Source: Paragonimus westermani (taxonomy: Eukaryota; Platyhelminthes; Trematoda; Plagiorchiida; Troglotrematidae). Taken from it: a stretch of 64,000 nt of DNA. The notes under the pieces are model-generated. The model did no database searches and was not told where the DNA came from. It saw nothing but the letters and a program-made list of their open reading frames with translations. A program made the position numbers and the translations under genes. Every line of letters starts with the position of its first letter. Position 1 is the first letter of the stretch. The stretch covers positions 1 through 64,000 of the forward strand of contig QNGE01003232.1 in assembly GCA_008508345.1 (NCBI GenBank), read 5' to 3'. This document shows positions 1 to 11,839 of this stretch, piece by piece.

Positions 1-2689
1 ATCGCATGATTATTGACACGAACAGGTGGCTTCGTTGACTGGCCTGAGCTTGCATCTGCACCGGACAATAATCAACTTTTAATACCAGAACACCAAGGAA
101 CCTTCTTACAGAAGCGTTCTCGCTTCACGAGATAGTTTATATTGCAATGATATCAGCCAGCGGTTGTCACTCCGTTATCAGAACAACAGAAAGAGCCTGT
201 TGATTTTCTTCTCACTTCACATACAACACCAGATGTTGGACATTCGATAAAAGAATAAATTTGACCTTTATGGCGTTCTACTACCGGAACAATCGTGGGG
301 TTCGTACAAAGATTAGACTGAACAAATTCATCCACACAAGAACAACCAGTGATTCATGGAAGACTACAGCCAATTATTGCCGGCAAGTCAAGCAAATAAG
401 CATATCAGCACAGTGACTAATCCCAATGGCACTCTGAACTGTTATAAGGAGCACCGAAATATAGCGAGTTAGATGTGTCACGCGTTAAACCAAACAGGCT
501 ACAAGCTAAGCCAAGCCAGCCAATAAGACAGTCAAGGATTCGGTACCAGTTGTATTTTTTCACTTCACTGATGTTTCTTGTCTGAAAGACAATTGGTGGG
601 TCTCGCTAAAACTGCCATTTAGTTTGTGCTATAAGTTCTTTGGTTGATATCATTCCAGAAGGTACTGAGCTCTAACAGGGTTAAGATCGTTGGTAGTATG
701 GTTCGAATATACAACTGCCAGTGCCTGGTGAAGCGGTGTTTTCTTCCTTTTTGATAGAACAATCTAGACGTTGCAATTCTAATTTCTTGACTTTGTTCGA
801 AAGAAATTGTCGGCTAGTAGAAAACGTTTCCTTTTAAGATCGTTCCGTCATTTGCCCTTGGATGTTCCCGTTTTTTAACCCATTACTGCCTCTTTGTCGA
901 AAGAGTTAGGTAACAAACCAAGAACTGGAAGGTAGGTGCAATTCTACTTAATTGAGATAACTTGATTTTCACCTCGTTTATGTGGATGGATACAGCCATA
1001 TCTGATTGCCAGTCCTTCACGGACTACGGCTGCACAGGCTCAAAAGTGAGTTCACGCGGACTTTTGATGTTCACTCTAAAACCAACACTTCACACGGGCT
1101 CTTGTCCGAGCATTCTTATAGAGACTGAGGAATTTTCTAACATAGCACGCATTGCTAGCAAATTTCCAAGCAGCAGAGCAAGCCAAGTTCAATATGCCTG
1201 TACTGAGTCTAGTAAAGACCTGCCAAAAGTTCATCCTACGGTTAAAAGAGCAGGCTGTCTAATGTGAGTTCAGCGGTCGGAGAAAAGTCCAATCGCTGAT
1301 AGTAACAAAAGCTTGCAACGAAAGTCGTTGGTACGGTAAGATTTGTCGTTCTGGGATGCTTGTAATGTTTATTAACAGGACCATGGAAATATCGACTACC
1401 TTTCTCCATAGCTCCATCCGTAATGTACTTTGCATACGAATGTAATCAGATCGTTTGAGGAGGAATGCCACAATGCTGCTGAATCGTTCCGGTTCCGAAT
1501 CCTGTCAGCTGGTGCTAAGAGGTCGATCGATATAAAGTCTAGTCTGTGAGTGGACACAAATAACTTGTGTTTCAAGAGCAGACAGAACGAAAGCGCACAT
1601 TCGTGCCCAATGATAATTCCAAAGCGGTATAGCTGCTATCGATCTGTTCTTGTGTGGAAGCGACCATTTCTTTTAGACTGCTCTTCAATATTTCCTTTTC
1701 TTGTGATTTACTCCGTGCCTTAATGCATATATCCGTCTGACTACTTACAAGTAGTATAAATTGATCGACCACCTTTATCATACAGGTAATAGTGTCACTT
1801 TTCTAAAAACACTTTTCTATGAACCGTTCACATGAACCAAGCCGGAAACAGAACAAGATTTCTGTTGCCCTCTGGGCATGCTTAATCTGAAACCAAACAG
1901 TCACGATATGCTCATAATTCTCTCGGTTGACCCATCTTGTTTGTATGATCTGGTTCATACTCTGAGTGTTCTGATCCATTTAGCCAATTTATGAATAACC
2001 CCGCGTTTACCTGGGTCACTGGAAGTCTGGTCTCGATATCCCCAGTTACGTCGGTACCTCGGTACATGCACAAGCCTGACTTTCCCAGAACACCACAAAC
2101 TGATGACATTCACTCACCACATACCCCCAACAAACATTATTTTACTGCAGTGAAGATCGTTCAGACCCTCTCTGTTCTCTTAATGATTTGATTAGCAGCC
2201 CTGATGATGTTGACAGATCAGACGTACATTTACTTTCCACCACAATCTCACACCATGTGCATAGGCCGTTTGCATAAATTTGATGCCCATATGTCCCACT
2301 CCTGATCATATACACCGGATCGCAGCGTACCACGACAACATACGGTCGCCTCACTTTATAAGAAGCTTCGTAGCTTCGGATACTGGTGCACCTAAACTCT
2401 GACGGTCTCTGTAATTAACCTTCGAACTAGGTTCAAAAACAACACTCGGACCCGATAAATTTGTGACTGACTGTGCCCTAGCGACCTCTTGTGCAGTTGT
2501 TGGGTTCTGGTTGGCTATCCACCGAACCTCTCATTACTCACGCGAATTCACAATCTGGCCTTCCCACACGTCAGTTCCCTACTCAACTGGCAGACACATC
2601 CGCCCATGCATGAGCTCGAACGGGATTTTTCTCGTTACGTTTCATCTTGGAGAGCAGTGGATCGGCAGTAACACTGACTACATCTCTTC
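1..2689. other. Gene-free stretch, nothing recognised
   Basis: I see no supported coding exon, RNA gene or clear repeat boundary here. The short open frames on both strands are below 105 codons, have no recognisable motif and overlap one another in several frames, as expected by chance in DNA of this composition. Confidence 0.5.
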
Positions 2690-2810
2690 CGATCTCCCTT
2701 CTTTCATGTTCCGCAAACTGAGCAACGAAGCAACACCGGGAGCTCAGAAATTTCACATTTGGACTCATATGCCTGCCAACTCACTGCGTCATATGGAACT
2801 TACCGAACAA
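2690..2810 (-). repeat. SINE-A fragment (tRNA-derived)
   Basis: Read on the minus strand this carries the pre-tRNA block of the SINE-A family (a segment containing TGTGAAATTTCTGAGCTC) that is also found next to the tRNA-like heads near 5.6 kb and 9.8 kb. The tRNA-like head itself is badly eroded here. The 141-codon plus-strand open frame from 2463 to 2888 runs across this fragment and is probably spurious. Confidence 0.5.
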
Positions 2811-5494
2811 TTGCCTATGCAAAATTTCTCAAACGGTTTAAGCTGGAATTCCTCTTGTTTGGTTGTTCCTTTCGACCAGTCAGTTTGATTGGGGATGATA
2901 TGGTGGTGCGCAAACTTTCTTAATTCCCAGTTGGCCCCAAGTGTTCAGAGGCTGTTAATTTTTGAAGAGGGGTACTTCACTTGTGTGGGTACGTGGTGTG
3001 CAACAGAGTTTCATCATGGTCCCTGACAATGCTTACATGCTGATCGTGCACAGCAGCTTCTCCGGGGTTTCGAGACTCACCATGCACATTGACCATTACT
3101 CCCTAACTTCCCTTATTCCTATCGCCTCAAACTCGTTGATGATCATGAATTTACTCATGAAGCAGACTGTTAAAACATGGCTGAGTTGCTTTCGAACTGT
3201 TAGTAGCAACAGTTCCATGAGCCGATTCATCGTTGTGCTTTGTTTCTGATCACTGTCCACATTCAACCGGGCTCTCGGAACTACTGTCCGCAGCGGTAGG
3301 GTCTAAACAAGGGTTCCATCTTCAAGGACGCGCTGCGTACCTTTGTTCACCATAAAACTACTTCCGTTTTAGCCCGAATTTCTCCACTCCGACTCAACCA
3401 ATTTATCGGATTAGGCATTGAGCGACTGGACGTGTACTTACGGAAAAAAGACAGCTCCGCTTGTTCTCATAAAATGTACTGAGTACTGCCCGATGTTGAT
3501 GACTCCCTTGCCAGCAGAAAGCACATCAGTGGCCACAGCTTAGTCGGAGGATTGTGCTGAGCCCAAACCAGACCCAGATGACTTTCCGATTATATGTCTC
3601 GTGATATCTAAACAAGGGGGTTAGGTGATATTTTCAGGCCCATAAAGAAGCCTTGGCGGTGGTGTGAACGATTCGGAGACTGCACTAATACTAACTTGGG
3701 TTAATGTTTCACATTATTTTTGACCACCAGAGTTCACCATGCAATTTCAGTTGGGAAAAACTTATGACCAAATTAGCTACAGTGAATTGCATCAACAATT
3801 CACAATTATGACATTGTTCACCGGTCAGTCAGATAAACCTCTCAGACGGACGCTCCGTTGTAGTAGTTTAGCTTTGTCGCTCTCGAGGCTTATCGTTTTA
3901 TTTTTCAGCCCATTTCAGTGTGCGAGAGGGTCCACCCAAGTATTTCGACCGGATTATTACGGTATCGGCACTCAAAAAAGATAGCAACTACAATTACCAG
4001 ATAAGTTTTCCATCTTTTATCAAGTTTGAGAACAGTTACTGATCCAACTAAATGGTGTATTGTGTAAGGGAAATAAATCGGCCTTGCCGTCCACTCGTCG
4101 GAAGGTGGTGTTAGAGGATCTCGTTGGTGGCCACAAAGAAGCCGGAAAAAATTACGGATGTGAAGATGGTCGGAGATTGATGCTGGTACTAGGAAGTTGG
4201 TCAAAAATGACTGTTTTCATCAACACAGCGTCAAATACCCGGTCTGAGATTCACATGCCACGGCGGCGGCTACATGCAGAGGCGTTCGCCAACAAGTGTC
4301 GTACCCTGCTGCTAACCGACTACTACTCCAAAAGACCAAGTACCCGGATGGTGTAGTTTACTACCTCAGTCATGCAGAAGTGTCTCAGTTAGTACTGATA
4401 ACAGTTCACAGTTCTGTGGTATCGAAATGGAAATCTAATCTGTCAGTAGTAGTTTGAGACGCCTACGTATAGCATCGATATATATATATATTCGTGTTTC
4501 ACAGAAGCGGCAAATGGCCTGGTTGGGGTCCTGAAGAGTTTCATTAGCTCTATCAACCCAGGGACGCTGCCTGTTTTGGACACCTTCATAAGCAACTTTC
4601 TCCTTAAGTTCCTGAATGCAGTGCACTGCACAACCATAGAGAATCTGGTCGTGATTTTCTTTCCAGATGTCTTATATCTTCCCTACACTGTATGCACACC
4701 AATGATACGGTCAACTTCTGAGGAAATGATCTGTGGCCAGGTTACGAACTGTCATACGTCAGCTTGGCTCACCGGTGATACAGACCACTGACCTCCATCA
4801 TAGACGACACCGAAAATAAGTGCTGAACGTTCTCCTGAAGCAGTCTATAATCACTTGGCTGATTTGGGCCCTAATGTGGGACCATTGGTCACAATTCCAC
4901 TCGGATGACAGTTAGGCATTTGGAAGACGCCAAAGGGACTTGTCTGTTCAGCCAATCAACAGAAGGGTAAACTGTTAAAAGGGGGAGTAGTGGTGATTTA
5001 ACGAACGTGACTGTTATGCAGACCACAACACGAAGATTGTTTACTATAAATCAGAATAGTTGAGGCAAGAGGCTGACCGGTACGTCGTATGATTTACCGG
5101 TGTAATGTATTTCCATTGAACCAAGCTCTTAATTCAGAAAACGGTGTATTTCCATGGCGAATACCATTAAGTGAATGTGCAGTACAATGCACACTCCGAT
5201 TCGCTTTATTTACTACTAACTACACTTTGTCAGGTTTTTCCCTGTCGCTGTAATTGGATATCCAGTATTACAGTTATTTTCCGAAACTACAGCTTTCACA
5301 ATTGCGTTAATTCATATATCCGCCAGTTCATTTACACCACTAGTTAATATGTAAAAATGTAGACAGTCAACCTAAACAGATTCGAATCTGTAGTAAGTTA
5401 AATATGGCCGAATGACTGACACTCTATCCGGGTCTGAGGAGACTGTGGTTAAACCATCTCAATCACACATTCTTCCAAACTACCCAGTAGTAAT
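2811..5494. other. Gene-free stretch, nothing recognised
   Basis: No supported gene. A short AT palindrome lies near 4477-4494. Open frames of about 98 codons overlap on opposite strands at 3905-4204 (minus) and 4060-4356 (plus); neither shows a family motif. Confidence 0.45.
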
Positions 5495-5790
5495 ACAATT
5501 TCTACGTTCAACACTGGCGTTGGTGGAGTTCAGCGTGAACTGATTGAGATCCAACCGGGATCATTTGGTGGATTGCATATGAGATAGTAGAACTTGTGGG
5601 TAACAGAGTCCGAATGTGATATTTCCGATCTCTCGGTGTGGTTTCGTAGCTCAGCTAGTAGAGCGCTTGCCGCGTTTGGGCATGGTGTTTCTGTTGCTGG
5701 TTCAAATTCAGTGGAAGCCATGACTTTTCACAGTTGGGTCTCATCTAAATCCTCACATCTGCCAAACTACTCATTATTAATCAAACCATC
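5495..5790 (+). repeat. SINE-A, tRNA-derived SINE copy
   Basis: A tRNA-like head at about 5641-5719 has an A-box-like TAGCTCAGCTAG and a B-box-like GGTTCAAATTC at roughly tRNA spacing. The anticodon arm does not fold canonically, so this is not a functional tRNA gene. Sequence on both sides (upstream TGTGGGTAACAGAGTCC, downstream CACAGTTGGGTCTCATCTAAAT) is shared with the inverted copy at 9605-9930, which defines a repeat of about 300 bp. Pol III transcription from the internal promoter is an inference from the boxes. Confidence 0.75.
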
Positions 5791-6014
5791 GGTTTTTTCG
5801 TCAGAACGATTTCCCCCTCAGCCATCGTCATCTCTGCGACCTTTAACGATAAGAAAAAAGGTCCATGATAATGAAACTTGTAAAAACACCTCGAATGACT
5901 ATGCTTAAACCGTCGAAATCTAGGTGTCTGCATCTCCAAAGAAATATGCCACCATTGAAATGCTGTATTCTCCTAAAGTAAGGCCAGACTTGTCAGTCTG
6001 GTCGCAGTGAGTAA

Positions 6015-6125
6015 CCGCAAGTCTGTTGTAAGATCTGAGCTACGAAGCTGAGAAAAGAGCTCAGACATTTTGCATTTTGACTCAAGTATCTTCCATCTCA
6101 CTGTCTCATGAGACCCATCAAACAA
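6015..6125 (-). repeat. SINE-A fragment
   Basis: Minus-strand fragment with the SINE-A head and adjoining block (AGCTACGAAGC, then the GAGCTCAGA...TTTTGACTC region, then CACTGTCTCATGAGACC). The rest of the head is missing, and I could not define ends or a target duplication. Confidence 0.5.
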
Positions 6126-6689
6126 ACCAGAGACGTGACTGCCTCAGCAGGATTTTTTCATCGGTTAACGCTGAGATCAACTAGGTACACAGCTGAGCAC
6201 TGAAAATGTAACACTGATTAGCAGTGTGGCGTATGTTCACAATGAGATCTGTCACACTGACAAATGTCCAACTACAGAACGGAAATCGTGTCAGCCGACA
6301 CACTGCACTCAATTGACGTCGTGATCGGATTGGATGAGGTGACACGGCAAGGTCCACGTGTTGGAGCGTCCAACCCCACGGGCGCACAGCGATCCGTTTG
6401 TTCGCTCGATGGGCAAATTGTCTATCTGGCTCGGTGGCATGTTGAAAACAAGTTGATCGAGCGATGATTCATCGGAGTAGCCAGTTTGCTCCCATCGAAG
6501 TGTTAGTTACACTCAAGGTCGATGGCGACCGATTTCGTTAGGTGCAGCACCTGAACGCATCGATGTTTTGTTTCGTGGGTCAGTGATTGCGTCAGGCCAG
6601 CTGGACCGATCGACTCGAACGAACCCGTGAATGTGCAAGCATTCAGTTAGCCTCGGATTTAACACACAACTGAGAATCGAGCGACGCTA

Positions 6690-7175
6690 GCTGCGGTCCA
6701 ACCCACGTCATGGGGCTTCCGATTGAAATGGTTTAACTCAAACAGGTCTAACCGAGTCGGGCTGGGGAACGGAACCAGAGAACCCCCGTAGGCACGGTGG
6801 TTCTGTTTGTGACAGAGGGTTGCTGTTCCGACCACGACCAACGATTGTGGACCAGGCAACAAAATTCAGAATCCGAAACATTTCACGAGAGTTCTAAACT
6901 ACCGGACCTATCTAAAACAAGCATCCTAACCGAATTAGGTTAGCGAACCATATCAACACACCGCTGTAACCAGTCCTGTTCGCTGACACGGGAGTGAACA
7001 CGCAGTTCCCGTCAAATCCCAATAATTCGGCTGCCATGGCCCATGATCACTAGGACCTGACTGTTGATAAATGTTTCAACGCTTGAAAAACAACCGTGCA
7101 GCGGTGAGACCCAGTGTGTACGGATGATTGTGAACGGGGAGATTAAAAATAGGATATTTTTCTAATGGATTGTAC
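6690..7175 (+). repeat. Repeat-B copy 1
   Basis: Diverged copy of an unidentified dispersed family. Landmarks in order are CTAACCGAGTCGGG near 6747, ATCCTAACCGAATTAGGTTAGCG near 6926, CATGATCACTAGGACCTGACTGTTGATAAATG near 7043, and a terminal GGATATTTTTCTAATGGATTG near 7151. The same landmarks recur in the same order near 10 kb and 20 kb. No coding capacity is visible, so it is probably non-autonomous. Confidence 0.45.
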
Positions 7176-9390
7176 TGTCACAATTTGTTTTTTCGCCAAA
7201 CAAGAGAGAGAGAGTAAAGAGTTGTATTCGTGAACAAAACGGTCTAGCAAACTAGTGGAAAATTGACTGGAAACTAAGTCTCGTAACAGAACCTGTGTGA
7301 CTTCATGTTGTGTTTTTATTTCTACCCGCGATGGAAAAACAAGAAACGATGTGCGACATTTCTCATTTTGGTGACCTCCTTGTTCAGGGTTATCGTGAAC
7401 AGTTCACTCAATCAAGTTGTTCACAATGAGATATGTACTGGCAACAGTAATGCGTACACAACAATCTTTACGTCTGTGAATGCGATCGTGTTTACTGATG
7501 CCTGTTGCCGCCGACACTAGTTGTAATCTTCCGCGAATCGTTGGTTTTCCTCTTATTGATGAATTCGTTCAATCCACTTCATTTGTAGTTGTCCTGTGAG
7601 TTTTTTAGTTCTTTGAATACACCGATGCACTGTACTCGATTGGCGTGCTCTAATTCCTTTTTTGAAAAGCTTTCAGTGTTGCAATTCTTTTGAACGTTAA
7701 AACACTCTGCTTGATAAATTGATTAAGGCTGCAAAAGAAGGTTGTTAGTTATTGTTTCAATATTCCGAAATTCCATTTTCGTCACCTCAGTGACATGTTG
7801 CATCGTCAATTCTTCAAGACCTGCGAATAAATGGGCTTTCATCAGCCTGCAGCCAATAATCACAATGACATTAAACTTAAACTCCTTATGAGGACAGTTT
7901 ATTTCCCAATGTCTAGACAAAACATAAGCAGCGTGTATTTTGGCCCACGGCTGTTAGGCCAAATCAGCACCATATCGTTGTACTCAAGCGAACTGGCCTA
8001 TACAGTACGTAAGTAGGATTACGTAGGACGTCATCTACGGCGACATTTCGATCGATCTCAGTGATTACGATACCTAGACTGAGATCAATAAGCCTGCATT
8101 AATTCAATTGTGTGGAAGAAGAATGAATAAATGACTGCTGTAAGAATAGCACACAGAACCGGTCGCGTTCGAATGGGTAGCCATGACTTGAAAAGAATTC
8201 GAATTTTAAACCGACCAAGTAAGGAACTATAAGTGCAGGTAATATCGGTCTAAAGATGACGCATGCGTAAATGGTCGGAGACAATCTAAGAGTATGCTCA
8301 AAACAACAACGTAACGAAAACATTGAGACAATAAAGACATACATTTGACCAATAACATGAGTCATGACTACCAACTTTTAACACCATGGCACTGATAGGT
8401 TAACTATCATCTGTTTCTATATACAAAGAAAGGGTTTATATAAAGATGTATCGCAATAACCTCAGCAAAAGGTGAAGTATGCTTGCTGGTTGGGTTATAC
8501 GACATACGGAAAGATTTCTTGGATAACATGCCCGGTTTCTTCCAAACGTCAGCCGATGTACTTGACTTAACGAGTACAAGTGGATTCGTAAATAATGTTG
8601 GGTTTGGCGAGTGAGTTGCATAGGATTTTTCTCGGTGTGCAGGGCAGCCGTGTCGTCTGGCTGATCTGTCTTAACTCTGCCGCGTTATACGTCGCTTTGA
8701 CGGTACATTTTAGCTTACGTTGGATAAGGGTGTTTATAACCTTACCATTGTATGGCAGTGTTAGGTCCATGAGTTTGCGATACACAATTTTTGTACTGAC
8801 CGTTCTGAGCTTTCTCTAGCCTATTTTGAGATGAAGCGCTCAGGGTAATAGCTGTGTGTCAGTGTTTGATGGATAAAAGCTTATTATTCCTCAACTTGCT
8901 TAGGTGAGCAAAATTCCACGAATCCTCTTGAAGAGAATTTGAACGAGATCACGTTTGAGTGAGGCTGGTGCAAAACGTTTGGAACGAATATACTACCCTG
9001 TCCAAGTGGGCTTTCTCTGCACTCTTCTTGCATTGGGTTCATCGACACCCACAAACATTTCCACATCTAAAAAAAGTTTGTTTATCTTACCAAGGTGGCA
9101 TCTAAGTGCACCATCGAGTTTGCTGCAAAGATCACCAGAGTAAAACAAGTTATTCAGATGTGTCGGGTGTTGGGAACACAGGCGACAAGTGGGACCCAGT
9201 TAATCCAAGGACACTTGGGTTTGTTCGATTTAATCTCAGTTTTTTCTCATGAATCAACCCACAGAACTCCAATAGGATTGGCATTGCTCAGCGTCACGGT
9301 TGTTGTCTTTTTGTTTTTGTTTCTCAAGAGATAAGTTTTACACGAAACCAGTTGTACTAATGACAGAGTAAACAACCGGGAAAGAGAGCA
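7176..9390. other. Gene-free stretch with a short GA run
   Basis: No supported gene. A short GA microsatellite lies near 7203-7214. Open frames of 60-91 codons are scattered in all frames with no motif. Confidence 0.45.
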
Positions 9391-10205
9391 TCAGTGGATT
9401 GTATTGCGCTTAATTCCAGAAGTACTGACCCGGTGACAAAATCCGGAGTCCGAACCAAAGAGCTCAACGAAATCTATAGCTCGGCCATGTATGACACGTT
9501 TGAATACTTGAACTTTTTCTATCCAAACCGGAGTACAGACAAACAAACATCCCTGCTAATCGAGTCGGGTGAGCGGACAGGCACAACACGCCGCTGAAAC
9601 CACAGTCAAATTAATTAGGTCACTAATAAGTAGTTTGGTGGAGTTGATGATTTAGATGAGACCCAACTGTGAAAAGTCAGGGCCCCGACTGGATTCGAAC
9701 CAGCAACAGTAACACCATGCCCAAACGCGCAAGCGCTCTACTAGCCGAGCTACGGAGCCACACGAGGAGCTCAGAAATCTCACATTTGGACTCTGTTACC
9801 CACAAACATTTGGACTCTGTTACCCACACGTCCCACTGTCTCATATGCAGTCTACGAAATGATTCAGGGGATCGACTGTCCCGGCAGTTGTTCTCAATCA
9901 GTTCACGTTGGAATTTACCAGTTTTATTGTTTGGGAGGGAGATTAATTGGCTGTGGGTATAACGAGTGTGTATACGCGCATTTCCAGTCCAGTCACTTGA
10001 TCCATCGTCCCAGTAGACCGGCTGTCACGATCCACGATCACTAACACCCGAATGTTCACACACGTTTGGCATCGGAGAGGCAATTTTGGACGGAGTACTA
10101 ACACACATCGGTGAGTGCAAGTACACAAAGTAAGAATATGATATTTCCTTAACGGATGGTGGTATCACGATGGTTACTTCACCAAATGTTGTCTAGTAAG
10201 AAACC
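9391..10205 (+). repeat. Repeat-B copy 2, interrupted by SINE-A
   Basis: The left part (about 9391-9604) contains the block GGTGACAAAATCCGGAGTCC and then AATCGAGTCGGGTGAGC. The right part (about 9931-10205) contains CCATCGTCCCAGTAGACC, a run around GGCTGTCACGATCCACGATC, and a terminal ATGATATTTCCTTAACGGATG. Between them sits an inverted SINE-A copy, so this appears to be an older repeat split by a later SINE insertion. The family is unidentified. Confidence 0.5.
9605..9930 (-). repeat. SINE-A, best preserved copy
   Basis: Read on the minus strand, the head at about 9764-9684 has a TAGCTCGGCTAG A-box-like element and the better B-box GGTTCGAATCC. Flanking blocks match the 5.5 kb copy. Unlike that copy it has an internal duplication of about 23 bp around GTGGGTAACAGAGTCCAAAT (9783-9830). 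It is nested inside repeat-B copy 2. Confidence 0.8.
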
Positions 10206-11839
10206 GCATTAATAAACGAAACAAACTTACAACTTACTGAATGACTGCTCGAAAATTAACTGTGTGTAGACTGTACGTGTGGATGACTGATGGTAGTTTA
10301 CAATGGTTACTTTCATTTCACTGAAAACAATTGGGATTTGTGGACTCTAAGGTGGCTAGTTCGTTCCGTGTGTCTGTCTCCTTATCTCCGTGACTTTCTC
10401 TATATGTCACATTACGCTTTCTCGGTTAAATTTTTCGGACAGTAACGACTTGCGACTTGGTCTGGGCGAATCGTCCCGCTGGAGCCGGACTATATTGCTG
10501 GAACTCAAGTAAGGGAAGGAAATGCCGGCTAACTGACAACTGAACAGCATATTGAACTGACCTGTGTTAAAAGTGTGGATNTGTGGATGAGACCACTAGG
10601 AATTGGGTATGCGATCAGTTACCTGTAAGTCAGTTCGAAGGCTGATGGAAAAGTTTGTTGCAGTGGGCAGTGTTCATGACTTGTAAAGAAGTGGTATGCC
10701 GCGCACATCAGCAAATGATTGTCAGATGTGGACAAACGTGTCATTTTGCACGCTCTATTTGTCCGAAAGGGTTATGCGTTCGACAGTATTTACTGATAAA
10801 ACATTATTCTGTCTAGAGATAAAAAAGCCCTAATTTGTAAATTATTATGTGAATAGAGGTTGTAACTGTAGCGTTTTTATCGAAAAAAGTGGGGTCCGAC
10901 AATCCGTGCTCCGATAAACCCCGCCTAGGCCACAAACTTTGGACTGGGTCGACGTCGAACCTGAACAAGCCGATGGAGTTATTGATTTTCTAAATACGAG
11001 TTTTCTGTCCATTCAGGTGGTCAGCAGTGACTGTCGATTTGAGTAAGCTCTTTGGTTCGGATTCAGGATTCTGTTGTCGGGTGCATATATCTTGGACTTA
11101 TCGCAGCTCAGCGTATGGGCTACGGCAACAGCTTGTCTTATTTTGTTGAATGTTGACTAACACTCTTTCACCAACCTTCATGTCATCCGTTCACAGATTC
11201 CTATGCGGATGGGAATCATCGTGTCAAAAACTTTTGGAACACATCGTTTTCAGTACCGTGTCTTCGAATCTTCGGAAGATGGCGTTGTGGCTTTTTTTAT
11301 ATGGGTTTGTGTTTGGCCCCGTTGCCGTTAGCAGATACCTGGGTTAAGCGACTTCTTTCTGAAATACCGGCTTTTCATGAGACAAACTAATTCCCACACC
11401 GTTGTAGTGTTTTCAGACTTCGATCTCCATTCTTCACAGTCTCCCCCTGCATACAAAACACTACCTTCGGCGCGATTATCGATCGTTTTGATTAAACTTT
11501 TGAAAATTCTACCCCATATTTTTGGTATGAGTGGCGAGCGTAACCAGTGGAAACGTCGAGGTCCCAAACGTAATCATAATTGGGGAGAACTGGATAACCT
11601 CAAGTCCGCGATAGTGTGGCCGATGGCTAATGAAAGGCAACGCTTTCGTCAAAGCATCGCACTTTGTGGCTTTGGATGGATATGCAAACGGACGTTACTT
11701 GGCTTTCTAGAGTCTGTCGGTTTACTTACCGGAGCACCGGCACCAATCTGAGCCAATAGGCCTAATCCCGCTTTACATTTATCAAGTACGGTCAACCGAG
11801 ATGCTCGAATTGGCAATGGCACAAGCGCGGAACCGTCAC
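10206..11839. other. Gene-free stretch with one ambiguous base
   Basis: No supported gene. An undetermined base (n) is at 10581, within a short GTGTGGAT/TGTGGATG duplication. A fragment near 11055-11080 (TTTGGTTCGGATTCAGGATT) resembles the inverted first block of repeat-B. The 124-codon frame at 11377-11751 shows no family motif. Confidence 0.45.

Noticed and set aside
2463..2888. 141-codon plus-strand open frame
   Set aside because: It runs through a SINE-A fragment in antisense and shows no family motif.
5641..5719. Possible functional tRNA gene
   Set aside because: A and B boxes are present but the anticodon arm does not fold properly, and the same sequence with common flanks occurs elsewhere as a SINE.
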